This document shows, one piece after another, positions 6,246-13,842 of a DNA stretch of 14,837 bases. A model generated the notes under the pieces. That model saw nothing but the letters and a program-made list of their open reading frames with translations, was not told the DNA's origin and ran no database searches. Location of the stretch: assembly GCA_011524575.1 (NCBI GenBank), contig WTKB01000034.1:1-14837 (forward strand), given 5' to 3'. Source of the DNA: Aquimarina sp. Lineage in GTDB: Bacteria; Bacteroidota; Bacteroidia; Flavobacteriales; Flavobacteriaceae. Position 1 is the stretch's first letter. The number at the start of each line of letters is the position of its first letter. A program made the translations under genes and the position numbers.

Positions 6246-7934
6246 ATGAATAAAATTACTTTAAGTTTTTTGAGCGTTTTGTTTGTTTGTAATATAGGTT
6301 ATAGTCAGCTTGTTGAGGCTTGGGTATATCTTACAGAGAAACCAAATGCTACTCAAAGAATTTTATCTCCAGAAGATTTTTTAAGTGCAAAAAGTATAGC
6401 TCGTAAAAGCGTGCAACAAGTTGAAATAGATGCACGTGATTTGCCCTTAGAGGCAAGTTATATTACTCAAATTAAAAATACGTCTAATATCAATTACTTA
6501 GCCCATTCTAAATGGTTTAACGCCATTTATGTGGAAGGGCAACAACAAGATATTAGTGCATTATTAGCACTTTCTTTTGTTGAGGATATTTATTTTATGG
6601 GATCACACAATACCCTTGTAGAAGCCCAAGCACAAAACGCTCAGGTAGCGTTTAAACAACTTGTCAGAAATAATAAGTTTGATTTAGAAAACCTCCAAAC
6701 ACCTGTAACTGCTTCTGAAGTTTCTAGTTACCCCTATTCAGATGATTTTATCCAGCAGCTTAATTTGCAAGAATTACATAATCTTGGTTACAAAGGTGAA
6801 GGGATTACCATTGCTGTGCTTGATAATGGTTTTTATAAAGTAGATGAATTAGCTGCTTTTGATAGGGCTCGTTCTCGTGGAACACTTTTAGGGGGATATG
6901 ATTTTGAAGCTAAAAGCGATCAGATTTATACTTCATCAACAGGGAGTCATGGGACTAATGTGTTAGGTTGTATGTTGGGGTATATCGAGGATCTTTATCA
7001 AGGAACAGCCATAGATGCTTCTTATTATCTATTCCGAACAGAGGTAGTTACAGAGTCCCCAAAGGAAGAAGCTTACTGGGTTGCAGCAGCAGAAAAAGCA
7101 GATAGTTTAGGTGTGGATATTATAAATACCTCACTAGGGTATACCACTTTTGATAATTCTATTTATAATTATTCAAACAGTGATATGGATGGGGTAACTT
7201 CATTTATTTCCAGAGCTGCAGGTATTGCTAATGAAAAAGGGATGCTTTCAGTAACCTCAGCTGGTAATTCGGGGAGATCTGCGTGGCGAATAATTTCTGC
7301 ACCAGCAGATAATCCTGATGGAATCAGTGTTGGAGCGGTTACTGCCACAGGTACTATTGCTTCATTTAGTTCTGTAGGGCCTAATGCTAATGGTAGTTTG
7401 AAACCAGATGTTGTTGCTATGGGTCAGTCTATTTATGTTGTAAATACTACTGGAAGTATTTCTCTAAGTAATGGAACTTCTTTTAGTTCTCCAGTACTTG
7501 CAGGAGCAATGGCTTGTTTAAAACAAACTTCTCCTGATGAGAGTAACGAAGCGTTAAAGACTTCTTTAAAAGCATCTTCGGATCGTTTTTTTACTCCTGA
7601 TATAACTTATGGAAATGGGATTCCTGATTTTTATAAGGCTTATGAAAGTCTCCATACTGAACTATCACAAAATACGTTAGAGCATTTTGAGCTGCCAGTT
7701 TCTACTATGGATGATTTAGAAATTTATACGGATGTAAAAAATAAGCAAATTTCTTTTTCAAGAGTTTTAGATCGTGCAAGTTATCAGGTATATACTTTAA
7801 GTGGCGAACTTATAAGTCAAGATACTTTATTTTCGAAAGATAAAATTTTAGTAGAAGGTTTTTCTTCAGGCTTGTATTTACTTAATGTTGATGAGTCTCA
7901 AAATTCAAAAACTTTTAAGTTTGTAGTATTATAA
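6246..7934 (+). CDS. Subtilisin-like (S8) serine peptidase with T9SS sorting domain
   Basis: A 562-residue exported protease. Residues 1-20 are a signal peptide (cleavage near GYS-QL). A propeptide-like region runs to about residue 165. The catalytic domain shows Asp193 in VLDNGF, His235 in SHGTNVLG, the oxyanion-hole Asn341 in SAGNSG and the nucleophile Ser412 in NGTSFSSPVLAGA. A C-terminal domain of about 70 residues follows. It has the type A T9SS sorting pattern: YQVYTLSGELI, then GFSSGLYLLNV, ending in a short basic and hydrophobic strand KTFKFVVL. The protein should therefore cross the outer membrane by the T9SS, to be released or surface-bound. All catalytic residues are intact, so it is probably active. 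It appears to be a single-gene unit, ending in a palindromic repeat. Its substrate is unknown. Confidence 0.93.
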   Translation: MNKITLSFLSVLFVCNIGYSQLVEAWVYLTEKPNATQRILSPEDFLSAKSIARKSVQQVEIDARDLPLEASYITQIKNTSNINYLAHSKWFNAIYVEGQQQDISALLALSFVEDIYFMGSHNTLVEAQAQNAQVAFKQLVRNNKFDLENLQTPVTASEVSSYPYSDDFIQQLNLQELHNLGYKGEGITIAVLDNGFYKVDELAAFDRARSRGTLLGGYDFEAKSDQIYTSSTGSHGTNVLGCMLGYIEDLYQGTAIDASYYLFRTEVVTESPKEEAYWVAAAEKADSLGVDIINTSLGYTTFDNSIYNYSNSDMDGVTSFISRAAGIANEKGMLSVTSAGNSGRSAWRIISAPADNPDGISVGAVTATGTIASFSSVGPNANGSLKPDVVAMGQSIYVVNTTGSISLSNGTSFSSPVLAGAMACLKQTSPDESNEALKTSLKASSDRFFTPDITYGNGIPDFYKAYESLHTELSQNTLEHFELPVSTMDDLEIYTDVKNKQISFSRVLDRASYQVYTLSGELISQDTLFSKDKILVEGFSSGLYLLNVDESQNSKTFKFVVL

Positions 7935-7957
7935 AGAGCGAGTTTAAACAAGCTCTT
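7934..7957. repeat. Palindromic intergenic repeat, copy 3 (near-complete)
   Basis: AAGAGC (7934-7939) and GCTCTT (7952-7957) flank GTTTAAAC (7942-7949), with the mismatched dinucleotides GA and AA between them. The 24-base unit is a nearly perfect palindrome built on the half-site AAGAGCTTGTTT and its reverse complement. It begins at the last base of the peptidase stop codon. No strong T tract follows, so terminator function is uncertain. Confidence 0.55.
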
Positions 7958-8016
7958 AAACAAGTAATAAGGGTATAACTCAATAAAATTAAAAACAGTT
8001 TGATATAAAAACAATT

Positions 8017-8838
8017 ATGTCTTTAAGTTCTTCAAAAAAAACATATAAAACTTTAGCACTACCAGAGGTTTCTAGACTGATTCAAATTATGGATGAGCTC
8101 CGAGTAGGTTGCCCATGGGATCAAAAACAAACTTTTGAGAGTTTAAGTGGGCTAACCATCGAGGAAACCTATGAACTTGTGGAGGCTATTAGAGCTAATG
8201 ACTTAACCGAGATTGAAAAAGAATTAGGAGACCTATTGCTTCATATTGTATTTTACGCAAAAATAGGAAGTGAGTCGAATAGTTTTACCCTAGAGAGTGT
8301 TGCTCATAAAATTTCAGAGAAACTCATTTTTAGACATCCACACATTTATGGAACTGTTAAAGTAAGTAATCAAGAAGAGGTTAAAAAAAACTGGGAAGCT
8401 TTAAAATTGAAAGAAAAAGGAAACAAGGGGGTACTTTCTGGTGTCCCTAAAAGTTTACCATCCCTTGTAAAGGCTTACCGTATGCAGCAAAAAGCAGCTG
8501 CAGTTGGTTTTGATTGGCCAACACCGCAAGATGTAATGGGAAAAGTGCGAGAGGAACTTCAAGAGTTTGAAGATGAACTCGTAAAAAATAATACTGAAGC
8601 TATAGAGGAGGAGTTTGGAGATTTATTATTTTCTTTGGTCAATTATGGTAGGGCTTTAAAAATTAATCCTCAGCAGGCATTAGAGAAAACCAATCAGAAG
8701 TTTAAACGTAGATTTGAACATATAGAAGCCGTAGTAAGTGCTAAACATCAGTCGTTACAAGATTTAAGTTTAGAACAAATGGATGCGTATTGGAACGAAG
8801 CAAAGGTTTTGGAGAAAACCGAAAATCTTAAAAAATAA
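8017..8838 (+). CDS. mazG: Nucleoside triphosphate pyrophosphohydrolase MazG
   Basis: A 273-residue cytoplasmic house-cleaning enzyme that hydrolyses (d)NTPs to the monophosphate and pyrophosphate. It has the classical two-domain form. In the N-terminal MazG domain, CPWDQKQTFESL is followed by the metal-binding helix EETYELVEAI (49-58) and EKELGDLLLHIVFYA (67-81). In the C-terminal domain, GFDWP leads to REELQEFEDEL and EEEFGDLLFSLVNYGRAL, again giving the E-E-x-x-E and E-x-x-D metal ligands. The length is close to E. coli MazG (263). The ATG at 8017 leaves a short, weakly conserved leader of about 15 residues before the domain. A nitroreductase gene follows after 37 bases, and the two may be co-transcribed up to the terminator at 9575. 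Confidence 0.95.
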   Translation: MSLSSSKKTYKTLALPEVSRLIQIMDELRVGCPWDQKQTFESLSGLTIEETYELVEAIRANDLTEIEKELGDLLLHIVFYAKIGSESNSFTLESVAHKISEKLIFRHPHIYGTVKVSNQEEVKKNWEALKLKEKGNKGVLSGVPKSLPSLVKAYRMQQKAAAVGFDWPTPQDVMGKVREELQEFEDELVKNNTEAIEEEFGDLLFSLVNYGRALKINPQQALEKTNQKFKRRFEHIEAVVSAKHQSLQDLSLEQMDAYWNEAKVLEKTENLKK

Positions 8839-8875
8839 AAGGTTACTTTAGTGCTGAATTTTTATAATATAATTT

Positions 8876-9550
8876 ATGAATACTCCAAATTTTTCTAAAG
8901 AAGCTATCTTAGAAGCTTTTAAATACCGTCATGCCACTAAAGAATTTGATCCAGAAAAAAAACTTTCTAAAGAAGCTATTGATTTTATATTAGAAACAGC
9001 ACGTTTATCACCAAGTTCTTTTGGTTTTGAACCTTGGCATTTTATTGTGGTACAAGATCCAAAAGTTCGGGAGTTATTAAAACCTCTAGCTTGGGGTGCT
9101 CCTGTAAAATTAGATACGGCAAGTCATTTTGTTTTGGCACTTTCTATGAAAGCACCTATGACTAAATGGGATTCGGAATATATCTCGTGGATGATGAAGG
9201 AAATCAAGCAGTTTCCAAAAGAAGTTCAAGAAATGTATGGTACTTTTTATAAAGAATTTCAAGAGCGTGATTTCTCTTTGGATACCGATAAAAAATTATT
9301 TGATTGGGCAACAAAGCAAAATTATATCGCTCTTGGAAATATGATGACAGCCGCTGCTCTTAACGGAATAGATAGTTGTCCCATAGAAGGTTTTCATGAA
9401 GAAAAAGTAAATGCTTTTTTAAAAGAGCATTTAGATGTAGATACTACTAAATACGGTATTGCTTATATGGTTGCTTTTGGTTACAGAAAACAAGATCCAG
9501 CACAACCAAAAACTCGAAGACCTATAGATAAAGTTGTTACTTGGAAGTAA
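8876..9550 (+). CDS. NAD(P)H-dependent nitroreductase, NfsB-like
   Basis: A 224-residue FMN flavoprotein of the nitroreductase family that reduces nitro compounds, quinones or flavins at NAD(P)H cost, working as a cytoplasmic dimer. The family is clear from the FMN-contacting RHATKEFD at residues 18-25, PSSFGFEPWHFIVVQD (46-61), and the conserved block KQNYIALGNMMTAAALNGID followed by SCPIEGF. A GYRKQD segment and the C-terminal basic motif RRPIDKVV, which closes the FMN site, complete it. The length matches E. coli NfsB (217). The ATG at 8876 gives the usual short leader. It lies 37 bases after mazG and ends in a strong hairpin terminator. The physiological substrate is not deducible. Confidence 0.92.
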   Translation: MNTPNFSKEAILEAFKYRHATKEFDPEKKLSKEAIDFILETARLSPSSFGFEPWHFIVVQDPKVRELLKPLAWGAPVKLDTASHFVLALSMKAPMTKWDSEYISWMMKEIKQFPKEVQEMYGTFYKEFQERDFSLDTDKKLFDWATKQNYIALGNMMTAAALNGIDSCPIEGFHEEKVNAFLKEHLDVDTTKYGIAYMVAFGYRKQDPAQPKTRRPIDKVVTWK

Positions 9551-9574
9551 TACCGATACTTAGTCATTTTTTTT

Positions 9575-9609
9575 AAAAGCTTTTATACATTTGTATAAGA
9601 GCTTTTTTT
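9575..9609 (+). terminator. Strong rho-independent terminator after the nitroreductase gene
   Basis: Left arm 9575-9589 and right arm 9592-9606 form a 15-bp stem with one wobble pair and a tight loop at TT (9590-9591). The stem runs into seven T residues (9603-9609). It separates the mazG-nitroreductase unit from the coiled-coil gene. Confidence 0.75.
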
Positions 9610-9610
9610 G

Positions 9611-9819
9611 TAGTTGTAATTGGGTCTTTATTAGTTGATTGTTTGAGAGTTTTTTTCAAAAAAATAAATAGTAATTAAATATGGTTTAAGGGTTTATATT
9701 TTCATGTCATTTTAACTTTAAGTATATGACTTTTATCACGAAAGAAGTATTTAGTTATTTATTTTTAGTTTTTTATTTAAAGTTTATTTGTATTTTTAAT
9801 AATAATTTTACAAAATATT
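9611..9819 (+). other. AT-rich leader region of the coiled-coil gene
   Basis: These 209 bases hold no credible reading frame. They are strongly AT-rich and contain a T7-C-A7 tract (9650-9664). A weak -7-like TTTATTTG lies at 9783-9790, about 30 bases before the ATG at 9820, with no -33 partner. The gene's own promoter is expected here because the upstream unit is terminated, but I cannot place it. Confidence 0.3.
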
Positions 9820-12210
9820 ATGGAAAGTAATCTTGAAAGTAGTACTGTTCTTCCACAACGTTCTTCATTAAGAAAAAGTCAATCTTCACATGCTATTTTG
9901 GCGGGTAGAGCTTCAAGTGAAGAAACAGAAACTACTCAGGATAAAGATTTGGATCTTACGGTATTAAAATCTGTTGATGATTCTGAGATAAGTTACAGTC
10001 CTTCATCAAGTAATAAACCTGTGAGTTTAAAAGTAGCTGCTTATGCCTTAGACCTTAGTCAGACCCCAGACTTTTTTCGTGGTTTTAAGTGCTTTTTAAC
10101 TTCAGTGTCCATTAGTGATGTTGCTTTTAGGAGTGCAGTGGCTTTATTACCAAAAGAATTTGCAGAAATGCTTGAAGGTTGTGCACAAGGTATGGCTGAA
10201 AATTTTTCTTCTGTACATGCTTCACCATTATCTTTAGAAGAATTGGAAGAAGCTAAAGTACTTGCTGTAAAAATTGATCGATTTATTGATGTTGTCAAAG
10301 AACACAACCCAGAATTCAAACAGAAAATGGATCTCTTAAATTTAATGCAGGGACTTCATTCTGTTAAAAAAATTATAGATGATGCACGTATGCTTTTTGA
10401 TGCTTGTGATGTTCAAGAAGAACTTTTAAAAAAGGTATTCGATTTTGTAGGAGATTTGGTAAAAGGGTGGGTTTCAAATGTTAGGTGCGATTTTCTAGGG
10501 GTTGTTGTTGGCGAAAATATCAATGAAGTAAATAAGAATCTTCATGAAGCTCTTAATAAAGAATATGATCCAAACAAGAGTATTTTAAGTAGAGATGTTA
10601 ATGGGGTATATGAATTCATTAATAATTTATGTAAAGCTGTTGGTTATGTGCTAAATCCAGCTAAAGGGGTTTTTGATATTGCAAATTTACTTGTTGGACC
10701 TCTTTTAGATTATGGTAGCCACCGTGCAAGTCGAGCTGTAAGGGGTACTTTGGATGCTAATGAACAAGGCTTTAGAGCAGAAAGCGGTGCTCAGGTGAAA
10801 TTTGATGATCTTAAACCTAGTAACCTTGCAACCGTATTACTTTCTTTGGGAATGTTTAAAGGAGGACACATATTAGGAGCTAGAGATGGTAGAAACCGAG
10901 AAACAGACGATAAAAAATACGCACAAGCTCATGTTGCTTTAAGAAGCTTTGTTACATTGGTTGATTATTTGCCTGTAGAGCTTCTTGATCGTCAACTAGG
11001 CATGAAAGATAGAATTGTAGCAGCTAAAAAAGCCCTTAAAGAAGCTCAAGAATTATTAGATGAAGTAGAAGAAGTTACACTTCCTGAAGCACAAAGAGGA
11101 ATTGCAGCTGCACAAGCGAAAATTCAAAAAGCAAAGGAGGATCTACCGTTAGATGTTGTTTTGGAAGCAGCTCAAGATGTGCAGCAAAAAGTTGAGAAAT
11201 ACAAGCAAGCTACTAAAAAAGCACATGCAATTACAGATAGTGTTGAAGGTACAATTAGTAAATTATCAGAGGATATTGATGCTGATTTACAATATTGTTC
11301 TGAAGTGCAAAAACAGGCAACTCTTCAGACAAGAGATGCTATTCGAGGAATTATAGAAGTAGATCAGCAAGCAGAATCTTTAGCTCAAGAACGTAAAGAA
11401 AAACAAGAGTCTCTGGATATTTTAGAAACTCGACTTAATGAAGCTTTAGAAGCTTTAGAAAAACTTTCTGTAGAAGAAGATCAAAATGGAAATGTTAAAA
11501 TCGATATAGATGGTGAAGAGCATGACCCAAGTAGTATTTTTCAAAAAATTGATGAAGTTGAAAGTCTAGCTACAGGTATTCAAGAAACCGTTGAAGAAAT
11601 CGATAAAGATCAAAAACATGCTGAAGCTAAAATTTCTGAAATTGATTCTAAAGTATTACAAGTGACTCAAAAATCACTTCAAATTGATCTAACAGTAACC
11701 GATGTTAGAGAAATTTCTAGTCAAGTAGAATCTAAAATTACAACTTGTGAAGATATGGCTTCTCAAGTAGAAGATGCTGAAGGTGAGTTAGAAAAAGATC
11801 CCGTTTTACAGGCTCTTAAAGATGATGTAAAGGATATTTCTGATGCTGCAGAAGAACTCGATGAAGCAAATACAAAAGTAAAGCAACGGAAAGAACAAGT
11901 TCAAGAGAAAGAAGTAAAAGTAAAAAAAGCTATTAGAAAAGTAGGGGAAGTGGTTTCTCAATTAGATAGAGCAGCAGAAATAGTAACTACTCAGTTGTCA
12001 AATGCGCGTTATAGAACTTGTCAATTAGTAGTTTCTAATGAGCATATTGCTAAAAAAGTAAGAGCTAATCATGAAAAGATAGAACAGTTACGTACCAAAT
12101 TAGCACAATTAAAAAAAATAGCAAAAGGAGTAGAAAGGTTTAATAATAAACCTTCAACAACTTCTACTAGAAAAAAAGATTTTAAAAGAACACGCAGTGT
12201 AGGAATTTAG
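9820..12210 (+). CDS. Large coiled-coil protein of unknown function
   Basis: A 796-residue protein that I do not recognise. It lacks a signal peptide, clear transmembrane helices and a T9SS tail, so it should be cytoplasmic unless exported by another route. Residues 1-68 are Ser/Thr-rich and polar (RSSLRKSQSSHA at 14-25). Residues 70-395 appear globular and helical, with a hydrophobic patch around 273-298 and the Gly-rich segment FKGGHILGARDGRNR at 346-360. From about 396 to 770 nearly all sequence is charged, Gln/Glu/Lys/Ala-rich and heptad-like, predicting a long coiled coil. It is broken near 551-573 by a short Gly/Asp-rich insert (NGNVKIDIDGEEHD, 556-569). The C-terminus is basic and Ser/Thr-rich (KKDFKRTRSVGI). 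The gene stands alone between a terminator and a small palindrome. Structural, SMC-like or host-interacting roles are all open. Confidence 0.85.
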   Translation: MESNLESSTVLPQRSSLRKSQSSHAILAGRASSEETETTQDKDLDLTVLKSVDDSEISYSPSSSNKPVSLKVAAYALDLSQTPDFFRGFKCFLTSVSISDVAFRSAVALLPKEFAEMLEGCAQGMAENFSSVHASPLSLEELEEAKVLAVKIDRFIDVVKEHNPEFKQKMDLLNLMQGLHSVKKIIDDARMLFDACDVQEELLKKVFDFVGDLVKGWVSNVRCDFLGVVVGENINEVNKNLHEALNKEYDPNKSILSRDVNGVYEFINNLCKAVGYVLNPAKGVFDIANLLVGPLLDYGSHRASRAVRGTLDANEQGFRAESGAQVKFDDLKPSNLATVLLSLGMFKGGHILGARDGRNRETDDKKYAQAHVALRSFVTLVDYLPVELLDRQLGMKDRIVAAKKALKEAQELLDEVEEVTLPEAQRGIAAAQAKIQKAKEDLPLDVVLEAAQDVQQKVEKYKQATKKAHAITDSVEGTISKLSEDIDADLQYCSEVQKQATLQTRDAIRGIIEVDQQAESLAQERKEKQESLDILETRLNEALEALEKLSVEEDQNGNVKIDIDGEEHDPSSIFQKIDEVESLATGIQETVEEIDKDQKHAEAKISEIDSKVLQVTQKSLQIDLTVTDVREISSQVESKITTCEDMASQVEDAEGELEKDPVLQALKDDVKDISDAAEELDEANTKVKQRKEQVQEKEVKVKKAIRKVGEVVSQLDRAAEIVTTQLSNARYRTCQLVVSNEHIAKKVRANHEKIEQLRTKLAQLKKIAKGVERFNNKPSTTSTRKKDFKRTRSVGI

Positions 12211-12219
12211 AGCTCTAAA
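12206..12219. repeat. Perfect palindrome over the stop codon of the coiled-coil gene
   Basis: TTTAGAGCTCTAAA reads the same on both strands and contains the TAG stop (12208-12210). As RNA it could form a 5-bp stem with an AGCT loop. No T tract follows, so it is not a typical terminator. Its AGAGCT core is shared with the dispersed repeat. Confidence 0.4.
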
Positions 12220-12279
12220 GTAGAAAGTAAAAAGGAATGAATTTTTACGGTCATTTGGAGTAAGACTAATAACTATAAA

Positions 12280-12297
12280 ATAGTATTTTTGTACTAT
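12280..12297 (+). promoter_or_regulatory. -7 box within an inverted repeat touching the start codon
   Basis: TATTTTTG (12284-12291) matches TAnnTTTG and ends four bases before the ATG at 12296. It sits inside the inverted repeat ATAGTA (12280-12285) / TACTAT (12292-12297). The nearest TTTG upstream (12254-12257) is 26 bases away, too far for a standard -33. If real, the transcript would be nearly leaderless. Confidence 0.3.
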
Positions 12298-12661
12298 GAG
12301 TATATCTATTCCATTAACACCACAAGAATTACATAACTTAGCCATGAATACCGTGGGTAAAGATCTTGAAAAACAAGGTTATGAATTCTTAGCTGTAAAT
12401 AGTACCCTTTTAAAAGATCCGCAATTTGTAGCTTTAAAAAAAGGTAAATTGCATTTTGTTTTCGTAAAAGCAATTACTTATCCAGATGACCCTAATTATA
12501 TCGATCCTATTTATGCTGAGGCAATGAAGTTACATGCCGAAAAATTTAAAGCCCAATGTTTTTTTGGTTATGTAGGTTTGGCAGATGCGTCTGATTATAA
12601 TAAACCGCTTTGTAAAGATTTAGACTTTGTAGTTAATTATCCAGGAATAAAGAAATGGTAG
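12296..12661 (+). CDS. Conserved small protein upstream of apbE
   Basis: A 121-residue soluble protein with no signal peptide, of a flavobacterial family often labelled Na(+)-translocating NADH-quinone reductase subunit F in databases, as I recall. Nothing in it resembles NqrF: there is no 2Fe-2S cysteine motif and no FAD or NADH module. The pattern is a helix (LHNLAMNTVGKDLEKQGYEF, residues 12-31), then strands carrying KDPQFVALKKGKLHFVFVKA (40-59), then a second helix and strand. This helix-strand-strand order, with DPQF and FVKA, loosely resembles a degenerate PD-(D/E)XK nuclease-type fold, but the ExK motif is replaced by FVK. The gene overlaps apbE by 7 bases, which indicates tight coupling, so a role connected to flavinylation or Na(+)-NQR is plausible but unproven. 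Confidence 0.8.
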   Translation: MSISIPLTPQELHNLAMNTVGKDLEKQGYEFLAVNSTLLKDPQFVALKKGKLHFVFVKAITYPDDPNYIDPIYAEAMKLHAEKFKAQCFFGYVGLADASDYNKPLCKDLDFVVNYPGIKKW

Positions 12662-13734
12662 GAGGTAAGTTTAAAAAGTCTTTATTTGGTATTTTAGTGC
12701 TATCCTTTTTTTTTATTTCTTGTAAAAAATCGGATTATTCCAATAAAGCAGTATTAAAACACTTAAAAGGGAATGCTTTAGGTACTACTTATTCCATACT
12801 TTATTTTGATGAAAATTCATCAGAAGTTGCTTTGCAATCTAGTATTGTATCTATTATGGATAAACTCAATGCTTCCGTTAGTACTTATCACTCAGGATCT
12901 TTAATTTCTAAATTTAATGCTTATTCGAAGTTAGAAACTAAACAGATAGCTAGTTTTCAATTAGATACTTTATTCACAGAAATTTTTAAAATATCAAAAA
13001 AAGCACATCAGCTAACACAAGGATATTTTGACCCTACGATTGGGCCACTTGTGAATGCTTGGGGGTTTGGTCCACAAAAAAATACTGCTGGAAACATTTA
13101 TAATGTGCTGAAAGATAAAACTATAGATTCTTTAAAGGCTTTTTTAGGATTTGATAAATTAAAATTACTTCCTACTCATAAACTTGTAAAGTCGCATCCC
13201 AATTTAAAACTTGATTTTAATGCAGTTGCTAAAGGATATAGTGTAGATCTTGTAGCAAAACACCTAGAAACTATTGGAATTACTAATTATTTAATAGAAA
13301 TAGGAGGGGAGTTACGTGGTAAGGGGATTCGATTGGATACTCAAAAACCTTGGCGTGTTGGTATTGATGATCCGACAAAATCTTTAGAAGATCGAGGTAT
13401 TTATCAGGTTGTTCCTTTAAAAGATCAATCTATGGCAACTTCTGGGAATTATAGGAAGTTTTGGAAAGATCCTGTTACAGGGGAAAAGAGAGTACATGTT
13501 ATTGATCCTAAAACAGGAAATTCACGAGCTTCTAATGTTTTAAGTGTATCGGTAATTGCTGCTAATTGTGCACTTGCAGATGCTGTAGCTACAGGGCTTC
13601 TTGCAGCTCCATTCGAGGAATTGAAACTTATCGCTACTTCTTTGAGTACAAGTTCTCAAATCGATGTGTTTGTCATCTATCTTAATACGAAACATGAAAT
13701 AAAAGTCTTTAAAACATCTAAGTTGTTGTTTTAA
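12655..13734 (+). CDS. apbE: FAD:protein FMN transferase (ApbE), lipoprotein
   Basis: A 359-residue exported enzyme that transfers FMN from FAD to a Thr or Ser of target proteins (in known cases NqrB, NqrC, RnfG and related proteins). The N-terminus is a signal with lipobox FISC, so Cys23 is probably lipidated. The ApbE domain shows GNALGTTYSI (38-47), STYHSGSLISKFN (75-87), GYFDPTIGPLVNAWGFGP (122-139), LDFNAVAKGYSVD (185-197), IEIGGELRGKG (213-223), MATSGNYRKF (259-268), HVIDPKTG (280-287) and the metal-binding tail CALADAVATGL (304-314). The length is typical. The start overlaps the previous gene by 7 bases (coupled translation). Its natural targets are not encoded in this window. Confidence 0.95.
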   Translation: MVGGKFKKSLFGILVLSFFFISCKKSDYSNKAVLKHLKGNALGTTYSILYFDENSSEVALQSSIVSIMDKLNASVSTYHSGSLISKFNAYSKLETKQIASFQLDTLFTEIFKISKKAHQLTQGYFDPTIGPLVNAWGFGPQKNTAGNIYNVLKDKTIDSLKAFLGFDKLKLLPTHKLVKSHPNLKLDFNAVAKGYSVDLVAKHLETIGITNYLIEIGGELRGKGIRLDTQKPWRVGIDDPTKSLEDRGIYQVVPLKDQSMATSGNYRKFWKDPVTGEKRVHVIDPKTGNSRASNVLSVSVIAANCALADAVATGLLAAPFEELKLIATSLSTSSQIDVFVIYLNTKHEIKVFKTSKLLF

Positions 13735-13842
13735 TGATTTTTAATAGTTAATTTTTTAATTTTAGGATATTGTTAAATTTCATTTAGAGTTAAAAGGTTT
13801 GTTTTTATTGTTAAAATGTATTTAATTTACGAAAAAAAAATT
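13735..13842 (+). other. AT-rich gap between apbE and the channel gene
   Basis: The 108 bases carry no hairpin with a T tract and no convincing promoter pair. An in-frame ATG at 13816 would add nine residues to the channel protein. Confidence 0.3.

Noticed and set aside
9650..9664. T7-C-A7 hairpin
   Set aside because: The stem is only A-T with a one-base centre; it is most simply an AT tract in AT-rich DNA.
10059..10319. 86-codon minus-strand frame inside the coiled-coil gene
   Set aside because: It is antisense to a long continuous frame and Ser/Ala-rich, with no start signal.
11485..11535. EF-hand calcium loop in the coiled-coil protein
   Set aside because: The Gly/Asp-rich stretch lacks the regular DxDxDG spacing with a final Glu at position 12.
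12154..12345. 63-codon minus-strand frame across the gap before the apbE pair
   Set aside because: It overlaps both flanking genes in antisense and has a low-complexity aromatic composition.
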